The notes beneath the pieces were generated by a model. That model ran no database searches. It was not told where the DNA came from and saw only the letters and a program-made list of their open reading frames with translations. This document shows positions 1 to 6,726 of a DNA stretch of 42,128 bases, in pieces (position 1 is the first letter of the stretch; every line of letters starts with the position of its first letter). The translations under genes were made by a program, and so were the position numbers. The stretch comes from Desulfobacterales bacterium HSG17 (GTDB lineage Bacteria > Desulfobacterota > Desulfobacteria > Desulfobacterales > Desulfococcaceae): positions 1-42,128 of the forward strand of contig JAUCGD010000009.1 in NCBI GenBank assembly GCA_030377945.1, given 5' to 3'.

Positions 1-1
1 C

Positions 2-790
2 TTTGAAATCAAAGAAAGAAAAGAACTGAAAATTAAAATTATTTTTAATGGAAAAACACCTGAAAACCAGAAAAAATTTCTTATTATGGGTGAAGAGCTT
101 CTTTGTTATTCTATGCTTGGAAATCTTATTAAAAATGCCCTTGAAGCTTCTCCTGAAAGAGAGACTGTAACAATAATGCTGAATAATGAAAAAGATTGCG
201 TTATCAGGATTCATAATAAAGGGAGCGTTCCCAAAGATATTCATGATAATTTTTTTGACAAATATGTTACAAGCAATAAAAATTCAGGAACAGGTTTGGG
301 CACATACAGCGCAAAACTGACAGCTGAAACACATAACGGCAGTATCCATATGCAGAGTTCGGAACAAGACGGCACTGTCATAACCATAAGCTTTCCTGAT
401 GCAGAATCTTATCACAGAGCTGAGTTTAATAATCTAAATCAAAATAATCTAAACCGGGAAAATTTAAACCAAAATAATATAAATCAGAAAAGAGAATCTC
501 AAAATAACACTGAAGCTGTTTTTTCACAGCCTCAAAACCATATTTTTTTAAGTCTTGCTGAGGTAATTTCAAATATTAATAAAATGCTGCATTTTCTTGA
601 GATCGGCGATACCCAGGCTGAAGAATATTTATACATATTAAAACAAAATATTTATAATTCAGATATGGGAAACAAGGTTGAACTACTTGAACAGCAGATT
701 CAAAATTATGATTTTGACGCAGCCTGTAAAATGCTGCTTGATATAAGGAAGAATTTTGAAAAGCAAAATGATTTTCCCATAACAACATAA
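2..790 (+). CDS. Sensor histidine kinase, C-terminal part (HATPase domain plus Hpt-like tail), 5' truncated by window
   Basis: The reading frame is open from the first bases of the window, so the true start lies upstream; an internal ATG at 86 is unlikely to be the start. The visible part begins inside a GHKL ATPase domain. The N-box reads NLIKNALEAS and the glycine-rich G2 box reads SGTGLGTYSAKL. The usual DxGxG of the G1 box appears as HNKGSVP, a variant common in two-component kinases. An Asn/Gln-rich linker built of four five-residue units follows, then an all-helical tail of about 75 residues. The tail's pattern (L..LEIGD.QAEEYL....YDFDAACKMLLDI) resembles the Hpt-like domains at the ends of hybrid kinases, but I see no clear phosphoacceptor His. 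It would autophosphorylate or regulate a partner in signal transduction. The input domain is outside the window. Confidence 0.85.
   Translation, partial: FEIKERKELKIKIIFNGKTPENQKKFLIMGEELLCYSMLGNLIKNALEASPERETVTIMLNNEKDCVIRIHNKGSVPKDIHDNFFDKYVTSNKNSGTGLGTYSAKLTAETHNGSIHMQSSEQDGTVITISFPDAESYHRAEFNNLNQNNLNRENLNQNNINQKRESQNNTEAVFSQPQNHIFLSLAEVISNINKMLHFLEIGDTQAEEYLYILKQNIYNSDMGNKVELLEQQIQNYDFDAACKMLLDIRKNFEKQNDFPITT
428..487 (+). repeat. 15-bp in-frame tandem repeat, four units (Asn/Gln-rich linker)
   Basis: Four consecutive 15-bp units encode NNLNQ, NNLNR, ENLNQ and NNINQ between the ATPase domain and the helical tail of the kinase. The third unit is the most diverged. This looks like a minisatellite expansion of a flexible linker. 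Confidence 0.8.
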
Positions 791-804
791 AAAGAGGCTA
801 ATAC

Positions 805-1458
805 ATGAGCAATACAGATAATAATGACCCTGGAGAAAAAAAATTATCATCTGAAAAAAGTGGTTTTGGCAGCAAGACAGGTTTTTTTCTTGAAAATATA
901 ACAAATATTATAGAACATGCTGTAAAAATAAAAGATCGAACTAGCAATATCATATCCTCCAATGCTTTGCTTAAAACCCCGGAAAAATTTGAACTTATGG
1001 GCAAGGCCGGTAAAGTGTTAAAAGATATGCGTAAAACTGCCGGATTATCTTTAGAAGAACTATCTTCAGTCATAAATATTGACAACCCCGGCATATTAAA
1101 AAGTATAGAAGAAGGGCATGCAGCTCTTCCTGTTGACCTTATGCTGCGCCTGGCCTCTTTTTATTCACGAAATGACCCTCTTCCTTTTATTATCCGTTTT
1201 TCACGCACTTATCATCCGGGATTAGGCAGACTGCTGGAAAAAACCGGTATAGACCGAATGTTCATCAAAGCTGAACGGGAGTTGAAATTCATAAGTATAT
1301 ATCGAAACAAAGATAATGCGCGTAAGCTTTCAGATGAAGGATTTGACCAGGTGCTGGATTTTACGCAAAAAGCATTTGAAATGGCACTTCATTTTGTTTT
1401 TGAGCAGGAGAATCAAGGAATCAGCGAAAATGAAGATAAAAATGAAAGCAAAAAGTGA
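805..1458 (+). CDS. XRE-family helix-turn-helix protein
   Basis: A helix-turn-helix of the Cro/XRE type lies at about residues 70-125 (GKVLKDMRKTAGLSLEELSSVI...ILKSIEEGHAALP). It is preceded by a polar 65-residue N-terminal stretch and followed by a helical region of about 90 residues of unknown role. The start is the ATG at 805, which has AAGAGG upstream. The stop overlaps the next start by four bases (GTGA), so translation is probably coupled to the NadR-like gene that follows. In E. coli NadR an HTH domain is fused to the enzyme; here an HTH gene abuts the enzyme gene instead. A regulatory role in NAD salvage is therefore possible, but this is inference. Family assignment is good; the target is unknown. 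Confidence 0.75.
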   Translation: MSNTDNNDPGEKKLSSEKSGFGSKTGFFLENITNIIEHAVKIKDRTSNIISSNALLKTPEKFELMGKAGKVLKDMRKTAGLSLEELSSVINIDNPGILKSIEEGHAALPVDLMLRLASFYSRNDPLPFIIRFSRTYHPGLGRLLEKTGIDRMFIKAERELKFISIYRNKDNARKLSDEGFDQVLDFTQKAFEMALHFVFEQENQGISENEDKNESKK

Positions 1459-2465
1459 AACGCGGACTGACTCTTGGAAAATATGCCCCTTTGCATAAAG
1501 GGCACCAGTTAGTTATTGAAACAGCCCTGGCTGAGATGGATGAGGTTTATGTTATCATATATGATTCTCCTGAAGTCACGGATATTCCTTTACCTGTGCG
1601 TTCTGAATGGATAAGAAAACTATATCCTGAAACCAGGGTTATTGAAGCCTGGGACGGGCCATGTGAAGTTGGGGATAGCACTGAAATAAAAGCAAATCAT
1701 GAAAATTATATTATAAATAAATTAAAACTGCCGGAAATGAATGCTTTTTATTCAAGTGAGTTTTATGGTAAACATATGAGCAAGGCATTAAAAGCTGTAA
1801 ATCGCATAGTAGATCCAGGACGAAAAAATAATAATATCTCAGGTTCTCAAATCCGTATAAATCCGTATAAATACAGAAAATTTATAAGCCCAAGTGTTTA
1901 CAGGGATTTAATAAGCAATGTTGTTTTTCTCGGCGCTCCCTGTACTGGAAAAACAAGTATTGTCAAGAGACTTGCACAGGAATTTCAGACACAGTGGATG
2001 CCGGAATATGGAAGAGAATACTGGGAGAAAAACCAGGAAAACCGGCAACTTTCGTTGGACCAGCTTGTTGAAATAGCAGAAATTCATAGAATAAAAGAAG
2101 ATAAAAAACTTGAAAATTCAGATAAATACCTATTCACAGATACAAATGCCATAACAACATATATGTTTTCCAGATATTATCATAACAATGCAGATTTACG
2201 CCTGGAAGAACTGGCATTAAAGGCATCTGCAAGATATGATATTGTTTTTTTGTGCGATATAGATATTCCATATGAAAATACTTGGGACAGATCAGGTGAG
2301 ATAAAAAGGAAAATATTTCAAAAGCAGATTATCGCAGATTTGAAAATCAGGAAAATACCATGCTTCTTACTTAAAGGAAATATGGAAAAAAGAGTTGAGC
2401 AGGTAAAATATATTTTAAAAAAGTTTAAAAAATATAATAATATTAGGGATAAAAACGGAGAATAA
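1455..2465 (+). CDS. nadR: NadR-like NMN adenylyltransferase / ribosylnicotinamide kinase
   Basis: This is a bifunctional enzyme of NAD salvage. The N-terminal nucleotidyltransferase half carries GKYAPLHKGH (the GxxxPxHxGH class signature) and SGSQIR, matching the ISxxxR motif. It would join NMN and ATP into NAD. The C-terminal half has the P-loop GAPCTGKTS near residues 154-162 and the kinase motif PEYGREYWEKN, as expected for phosphorylation of nicotinamide riboside. At 336 residues it matches NadR without its N-terminal repressor domain. The start is a GTG overlapping the stop of the XRE gene; no better ATG gives the complete HxGH motif. It is followed directly by pnuC, so import and phosphorylation of the substrate are encoded together. 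Confidence 0.9.
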   Translation: MKRGLTLGKYAPLHKGHQLVIETALAEMDEVYVIIYDSPEVTDIPLPVRSEWIRKLYPETRVIEAWDGPCEVGDSTEIKANHENYIINKLKLPEMNAFYSSEFYGKHMSKALKAVNRIVDPGRKNNNISGSQIRINPYKYRKFISPSVYRDLISNVVFLGAPCTGKTSIVKRLAQEFQTQWMPEYGREYWEKNQENRQLSLDQLVEIAEIHRIKEDKKLENSDKYLFTDTNAITTYMFSRYYHNNADLRLEELALKASARYDIVFLCDIDIPYENTWDRSGEIKRKIFQKQIIADLKIRKIPCFLLKGNMEKRVEQVKYILKKFKKYNNIRDKNGE

Positions 2466-3122
2466 ATGTCATCTTTTAATCAGATAGCTGCCTTTTTCAG
2501 TGTTAACACAATAGCATTTGAAATCCTGTCATATCCCATGAGCTATATTGAGTTCATAGGAACTATTTTTTATCTCTGGTCGGTCTGGCTTATTTCAAGG
2601 AAAAATATGCTGACCTGGCCCATTGGCATTATTTCCGTTATCATTTTTTTCTTCCTGTTTTATCAAATACAGCTCTATTCCGATGCAATTGAGCAATTAT
2701 ATTACCTGGGAGCAAGTATTTACGGATGGTGGTACTGGAAAAAAGATATACAAAATCAGGATGATGATATTAAGGTAATAATCAGCCGGGGCAAGCTTAT
2801 CATTTCCTGGGCAGTATCAACACTTGTTCTTTCAATAATCACAAGCTTTTTCATGCAGCGCATACATTTGATTTTTCCGGCAGTTTTTCCTGAACCTGCT
2901 TCATATCCATTTATTGACGCTCTTACAACTATTATGAGTTTTTCAGCAATGTTTCTTATGGCACAAAAAAGAATTGAAAGCTGGGTTTACTGGATTCTTG
3001 TTGATATAATCGGTATATGGTTATATTATGTAAAAGATGTCAAATTCTTATCTTTATTATATGTAATACTTTTGGCAATGGCCATAAACGGCCTGAGAAT
3101 CTGGTTTAATAAACGGGTCTAA
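2466..3122 (+). CDS. pnuC: Nicotinamide riboside/mononucleotide transporter PnuC
   Basis: This inner-membrane protein has about seven hydrophobic segments. The PnuC signatures are clear: LWSVWLISRKNMLTWPIGI in the second helix, then LYSDAIEQLYYLGASIYGWW. The facilitator takes up the vitamin B3 riboside, which the kinase half of NadR traps by phosphorylation. The ATG follows the nadR stop with no spacer, so the two are almost certainly co-translated. The last five codons (FNKRV) and the stop lie inside the first units of a 13-bp tandem repeat. The length of 218 residues is normal for the family. Confidence 0.92.
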   Translation: MSSFNQIAAFFSVNTIAFEILSYPMSYIEFIGTIFYLWSVWLISRKNMLTWPIGIISVIIFFFLFYQIQLYSDAIEQLYYLGASIYGWWYWKKDIQNQDDDIKVIISRGKLIISWAVSTLVLSIITSFFMQRIHLIFPAVFPEPASYPFIDALTTIMSFSAMFLMAQKRIESWVYWILVDIIGIWLYYVKDVKFLSLLYVILLAMAINGLRIWFNKRV

Positions 3123-3172
3123 TAAACGGGTCTAATAAACGGGTCTAATAAACGGATCTAATAAAACGGTTC
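3107..3172 (+). repeat. 13-bp tandem repeat spanning the pnuC stop codon
   Basis: The unit TAATAAACGGGTC occurs three times exactly (3107-3119, 3120-3132, 3133-3145). A fourth copy has one change (3146-3158), and a fifth has an insertion and substitutions (to about 3172). The first copy is inside the coding end of pnuC and the second supplies its stop codon. Confidence 0.95.
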
Positions 3173-3192
3173 AACAACAAGGAGATAATTTA

Positions 3193-3426
3193 ATGCCCCA
3201 TGTAATTGTTAAACTTTATCCAGGAAGGACAGATGAAGTTAAAACACAGCTTGCTGAAAAAATAGCAAAAGATGTTATGGAAATTGGAAAATGTCAGGAA
3301 AAGGCTGTATCGGTTGCTATTGAAGAGATTGATCAGTCTGAATGGGCACAAAAGGTTTACCAGCCGGATATTCTTGAAAATCAGGACAGGCTTTATAAAA
3401 AACCGGGGTACAATCCTTTTGAATAG
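3193..3426 (+). CDS. pptA: 4-oxalocrotonate tautomerase-family protein, PptA-like
   Basis: This 77-residue protein starts MPHVIVKLYPG, so removal of Met exposes the catalytic Pro-1 of the tautomerase superfamily. The SVAIEEI...W stretch and the C-terminal LYKKPGY motif match the PptA (YdcE) branch, whose E. coli member ends in a similar KKPGY sequence. Such enzymes tautomerise enol/keto substrates; the physiological substrate of PptA is not established. A GGAG lies nine bases before the ATG. It lies about 70 bases downstream of pnuC on the same strand, across a tandem repeat, so membership of that operon is possible but unproven. Confidence 0.85.
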   Translation: MPHVIVKLYPGRTDEVKTQLAEKIAKDVMEIGKCQEKAVSVAIEEIDQSEWAQKVYQPDILENQDRLYKKPGYNPFE

Positions 3427-3429
3427 AGT

Positions 3430-3966
3430 TTAACCCAGCCTTTTACGTTTACGTTCATCTGTCTCAGGTTCTATATCCATAATCTTTGCCTGAATTGCAC
3501 ATCCAATGATTATAAGACCGATATATGCAGGAAGATAAAGGCCCTGATTAATATTTACAGCCTGGATAATCAATGAAGCCCCTGACATTGACGACAGGAT
3601 AATCAAAGCCCAGTCAAAAATGAAAACCATAAGCACTGCTCCGATAATCCCCCCTGCAATACTGGCAAGCAATATTATTTGAGACTGGGGAAATCCGGCA
3701 ATTTGAAAAAGATATAAAGAAATATATCCACCTGCTGTAAAACCTGAGATACCAATAGCAATCTGCTGGAAGAAGACAGCCATAAAACCGCCGATAATGC
3801 CAAAAAATATTGCAATTGCCATTAATATATGTTGAGGCTGATTTCCTATAAACTGTCCTGCATATTTATAAGCAACTGAAAAGCCGATACAGGCAACAAA
3901 AAGCCAGAAAAGTTTTCTGCCCAGTAAAAGCAGAATAACTCCTGCAAGGATATTGGGTATATTCAT
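3430..3966 (-). CDS. Multi-pass membrane protein of unknown function
   Basis: About six hydrophobic segments fill nearly the whole 178-residue protein, ending in a charged tail (EPETDERKRKRLG). The arrangement resembles the small DUF4203/TMEM198-like membrane proteins, but I would not assign a function. I chose the ATG at 3966 (MNIPNILAG) because GGAGGTT precedes it at proper spacing; an ATG ten codons upstream has no comparable ribosome site. It converges on pptA with only three bases between the stops, and no hairpin separates them. Confidence 0.7.
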   Translation of the reverse strand: MNIPNILAGVILLLLGRKLFWLFVACIGFSVAYKYAGQFIGNQPQHILMAIAIFFGIIGGFMAVFFQQIAIGISGFTAGGYISLYLFQIAGFPQSQIILLASIAGGIIGAVLMVFIFDWALIILSSMSGASLIIQAVNINQGLYLPAYIGLIIIGCAIQAKIMDIEPETDERKRKRLG

Positions 3967-4014
3967 TATAACCTCCTTTATTAAGTACCTGTGCATAAAT
4001 TATGTTATATTTAC

Positions 4015-4080
4015 GGTAGCGCCTCCCTACATGGAGGCACGTTTGAATACGGGTTTGCCTCCACGGAGGGAGGCGCTACC
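4015..4080. repeat. Nested palindrome (inverted repeat with self-complementary arms)
   Basis: Two 25-bp arms (4015-4039 and 4056-4080) match at 23 of 25 positions when one is reverse-complemented, around a 16-bp loop. Each arm is itself a small hairpin, GCCTCC-N6-GGAGGC. It can fold as one long stem or as two short ones. It lies in the spacer upstream of the membrane protein gene and has no T-run typical of a terminator. Confidence 0.85.
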
Positions 4081-4093
4081 ATTTTTGTGCGCT

Positions 4094-4247
4094 CCCTGCG
4101 GGCATACTCGTCAAGCTAAGGGCTGATTTGATTTCAGAACTCGTTATCCGGCAAGGGTTTTCATTGTTCGTCAGTTACACTTGGCTACTCTCTGTGGTCA
4201 ATAAAAACAGATGGTTATAGTCTTAGCTTGACGCGTATGCCTACGGG
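4094..4247. mobile_element. MITE-like element with imperfect terminal inverted repeats
   Basis: The arms at 4094-4120 and 4222-4247 share GGCATAC-N-CGTCAAGCTAAG in inverted orientation with a few mismatches further out. They enclose about 100 bp with no open frame. The total is about 154 bp. I could not see a convincing target-site duplication. The size, terminal repeats and lack of coding sequence suit a MITE, and position next to another inverted repeat suggests a repeat-rich spacer. Whether copies exist elsewhere in the genome cannot be seen here. Confidence 0.5.
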
Positions 4248-4272
4248 ATTTAAATGTATTTAATCACCATGT

Positions 4273-4292
4273 CCCGGCAATAAATTGCCGGG
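4273..4292. repeat. Short perfect palindrome in repeat-rich spacer
   Basis: CCCGGCAA and TTGCCGGG form an 8-bp stem with a 4-base loop, followed on the + strand by CTATTTT. It resembles a terminator, but no + strand gene ends here. A partial copy (TGCCCGGCAACC) lies near 4392, so a dispersed repeat is the likelier reading. The rest of 4293-4456 shows nothing I can assign. Confidence 0.6.
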
Positions 4293-4456
4293 CTATTTTC
4301 TGACACCCCGCTGGGGTTAAAATATACCCGATGTTATTTCCGATAATGTCTATTATCATACTGGCAGGCATATCTCAATAAATTATGTAATGCCCGGCAA
4401 CCTTTACCAGAACCATGATTGTCCTGATTAAATAATCAGCATGAATTCATAACAAA

Positions 4457-5326
4457 TCATTTAATCACATTTTCATTTTTGAGGACTTCCTCAATAAAGG
4501 ATTTTTTCTTGCTTTTATATTCTGAATTATAGTTAATGCTTTTTCCATGAAAAGGAAGTTTTTGACCTTTGTCCAGTTTGTTAACGATTGCTCTATTTAA
4601 TATTGCAGGCTCATAACCAGGTTCTATTTCAATTGCCCTGTCAAATGCTGCCAAAGCTTTTTCTTTTTCTCCTATTGCTGCAAGGCATGTTCCCAAATTT
4701 CCATAACATTGATATGCATTAGGATTATATTCCAGAGATTTTTTGAATAATTCCAGTGCGCTTTCATATTCATAATTTTCCATATATTCAAAGCCTTCAC
4801 GAAACAGGTCACCGGCTTTCATATAGTTTTCAAGGTTCATGTTCTCATAATTTTTAAGATGTTCGTCAAAGCTGTTCAGGGTTTTCTTTGCTTCAAGAAC
4901 AAGTGGATGGTTTGAATCACCATATTTAAGAACATCCTGAAATGCCCGTACCATATTGTCAGTATCTTTTGTCTTTTTATAGACACCGGCCTTGTTAAAG
5001 TGGGCCTGCAATAAATAAGGATCTATGGCTATTACCTTGTCAAAATATTTAACAGCTTCATCCAATTTTCCAGTGAATGCAGATATTGTTCCCATACCAA
5101 ATAGTACATGCGGGTGGGCTGGATGTTTTATATATAATTTCACAAGAATTTTTTTAGCATCATTATAATTCTCTTTTTCAGTCAAATACATGGCGTAATC
5201 AACAGCACCTTCAATCTGCAATTTCTGTTTTTGTTTAACATCTTGGTTTTTCTCTTTTTTGAGTTTGATTTTGCGTTTGTCAATTTTACGATTTTTTACC
5301 TTGTTTTGTTTTTTCTTTTTTGACAT
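4457..5326 (-). CDS. TPR protein with lysine-rich N-terminus
   Basis: The protein begins with about 35 highly basic residues (MSKKKKQNKVKNRKIDKRK...), followed by tetratricopeptide repeats. Clear units include HPHVLFGMGTISAFTGKLDE, DPYLLQAHFNKAGVYKKTKD and NAYQCYGNLGTCLAAIGEKE, spread over roughly residues 40-260. TPRs mediate protein-protein contacts; no enzymatic domain or signal peptide is visible, so it is probably cytoplasmic. The start at 5326 was chosen over an ATG 15 codons upstream because AGGAGT lies just ahead of it. The polybasic head could bind nucleic acid or ribosomes, which is speculation. Confidence 0.8.
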   Translation of the reverse strand: MSKKKKQNKVKNRKIDKRKIKLKKEKNQDVKQKQKLQIEGAVDYAMYLTEKENYNDAKKILVKLYIKHPAHPHVLFGMGTISAFTGKLDEAVKYFDKVIAIDPYLLQAHFNKAGVYKKTKDTDNMVRAFQDVLKYGDSNHPLVLEAKKTLNSFDEHLKNYENMNLENYMKAGDLFREGFEYMENYEYESALELFKKSLEYNPNAYQCYGNLGTCLAAIGEKEKALAAFDRAIEIEPGYEPAILNRAIVNKLDKGQKLPFHGKSINYNSEYKSKKKSFIEEVLKNENVIK

Positions 5327-5451
5327 GTAACTGTACTCCTTTTGACAATTTTTTTGTTCTTCATACCACATTGCAGCTATTCAGATTCCTGACAGCATGC
5401 TGGGGATCATTTTTCAAATGGTTATTCCTTTTCCTGATTCCTTTTTCTAAT

Positions 5452-5874
5452 TCAAGGAATACCAACATGCAAATCTATGGCTGTTGTCCCCAAAACATTA
5501 ACAATCGGTTTGCCATATTCAGCAAAAAGTTTTTTTGCAACTTCAGGATCATGTTCAGGATAGCCCACGTCATCACATTTGAGGGTATTACCAAAGGTAT
5601 GTTCTATCTTTGGAATCGTGTCTTTCAAGCTGACGGAAATATATTTGGCCTGATTCCAGGCAAGGAGGATTGCTTTTCTTACACGCACATCATCCAGAGG
5701 CGGTGATTTCTGGTTCATCCTGATTATATCTGCCCCATTGTCCAGGGCTGAGAATACCTTAAGCTCCGCATCTTTTTGAGCCTGTCGGATATGGATGCCG
5801 CGATCCGTATAAATACAGTCTATTTCACCTGACTCAAGGGCAGCATACGGTATTTGATGGTCACTTAATTGAAG
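5452..5874 (-). pseudogene. Fragment of an ABC-transporter peptide-binding protein (SBP_bac_5 family)
   Basis: About 140 codons remain in one frame between an in-frame TAG at 5875-5877 and a TGA at 5452. They match the middle of the DppA/OppA-type solute-binding family. AALESGEID is followed about 35 residues later by the conserved PPLDDVRVRKAI, then DPEVAKKLFAEYGKP, all in the usual order. A complete member has about 500 residues, so both ends are missing. No signal peptide, start site or transporter partner genes are present. It sits in the gap between the TPR gene and the PIN gene, and is best read as a deletion remnant left when the neighbouring island was inserted or rearranged. Confidence 0.8.
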
Positions 5875-5898
5875 CTATATGCCCCTAATTTCTAAGAA

Positions 5899-6369
5899 TC
5901 AGTTGAATACTTTTGGTATTTTTTTCTTCCCATTTCCCACAAATTCAATAATCTTGCTGTCAACTGTAATGATTGGACACTCTAATGTCATAGCTGAAGC
6001 CACAACGATTTTATCGTGCAGATCATGTTTTGCAAGGCATCCGTCAACAGCAAGCAGATTTTCTAAAATCTCTTGATCTATTGCACGGATTTCAACATTA
6101 GGCGACTGCTTTAAAGGTGTGAAAACTTCATAAAAAAACTTACGCAAAAATTCCTCTGACCTGAGCCACTTTTCATATATCTCAATAAAAACCACAGATG
6201 GTACACTCAACAAAACCTGACCTTCAAAGGGAGAAACTGCCTCCTGAATTGCGTTTCTTGCTTTTTGAGATATTGGCGGAGCACCATCAAACCTGGGCGT
6301 GTCATCAAAAATTTGAGAAAAATAAGAGATGATTCCGTTTGTATCAATCACGTAACGTTTTTTTCCCAT
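5899..6369 (-). CDS. PIN-domain protein, last gene of the ATPase cluster
   Basis: This is a predicted Mg-dependent ribonuclease of the PIN fold (156 residues). The acidic residues expected at the active site are visible: RYVIDTN at the N-terminus, VFIEIYEKW in the middle, and LHDKIVVASA and ITVDSKI towards the end. I chose the ATG at 6369 (MGKKRYVIDTN) because it places the first Asp about ten residues in, as is usual. A longer frame exists, but it runs further back into the preceding gene. The start lies 26 bases inside that gene, so it is likely translated by coupling. PIN proteins in two-gene loci are usually VapC toxins; here the partner is a longer helical protein behind an ATPase, so a role in a larger nucleic-acid system is equally possible. 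Confidence 0.8.
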   Translation of the reverse strand: MGKKRYVIDTNGIISYFSQIFDDTPRFDGAPPISQKARNAIQEAVSPFEGQVLLSVPSVVFIEIYEKWLRSEEFLRKFFYEVFTPLKQSPNVEIRAIDQEILENLLAVDGCLAKHDLHDKIVVASAMTLECPIITVDSKIIEFVGNGKKKIPKVFN

Positions 6370-6724
6370 AACAATGTTCCGATAATTTCCTTGCAACTGT
6401 TTGAAGAGATACTTCCAAATCAATCCCACCTGAATGTTCCCAGCGCAGCATATAATCCACAAAATCCTCACCGCATTCCTGTATATCAATAAACATTTTC
6501 TCCGGCATGGAAAACAGTTCTTCTATCATGGATTCAGTCAATGATGCTGAATCTCGGTGCCTTTCAAGAATTCTCGCAAAAGAAAAGGTCATGCACAAAA
6601 GTTTATCCTGCCATTGGGCTGCATTATCAAGAAGCGATTTAAGATCTGCATCTTCAATAGCCTTATATTTTAAATATAACAGCAATAGAGATTCCAATTC
6701 CTTGCTATTCAGACAATAATTCAT
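6344..6724 (-). CDS. Helical protein of unknown function between ATPase and PIN genes
   Basis: I do not recognise this 126-residue protein. It is predicted mostly helical and is rich in Leu and Glu (ELESLLLLYLKYKAIEDADLKSLLD...), with no signal peptide or membrane segment. Its start follows the ATPase stop by two bases, and its end overlaps the PIN gene by 26 bases, so it sits tightly inside a four-gene unit. The position directly before a PIN nuclease is where an antitoxin would lie, but it has no recognisable DNA-binding antitoxin fold. It might instead be an adaptor between ATPase and nuclease. Confidence 0.6.
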   Translation of the reverse strand: MNYCLNSKELESLLLLYLKYKAIEDADLKSLLDNAAQWQDKLLCMTFSFARILERHRDSASLTESMIEELFSMPEKMFIDIQECGEDFVDYMLRWEHSGGIDLEVSLQTVARKLSEHCYGKKTLRD

Positions 6725-6726
6725 AT

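Noticed and set aside
3967..4456. Possible CRISPR or small-RNA locus in the hairpin-rich spacer
   Set aside because: The repeats are inverted and differ from each other; there is no direct repeat with regular spacers and no cas gene.
5899..6489. Longer PIN protein starting at 6489
   Set aside because: The extra 40 residues (MIYRNAVRILWIICC...) are translated from the other frame of the preceding gene and lie ahead of the normal PIN opening; the ATG at 6369 is better.
6344..6724. Calling the 126-residue protein a VapB-type antitoxin
   Set aside because: It is too long and helical, shows no AbrB, RHH or Phd pattern, and is bound into a four-gene unit; no family is named.
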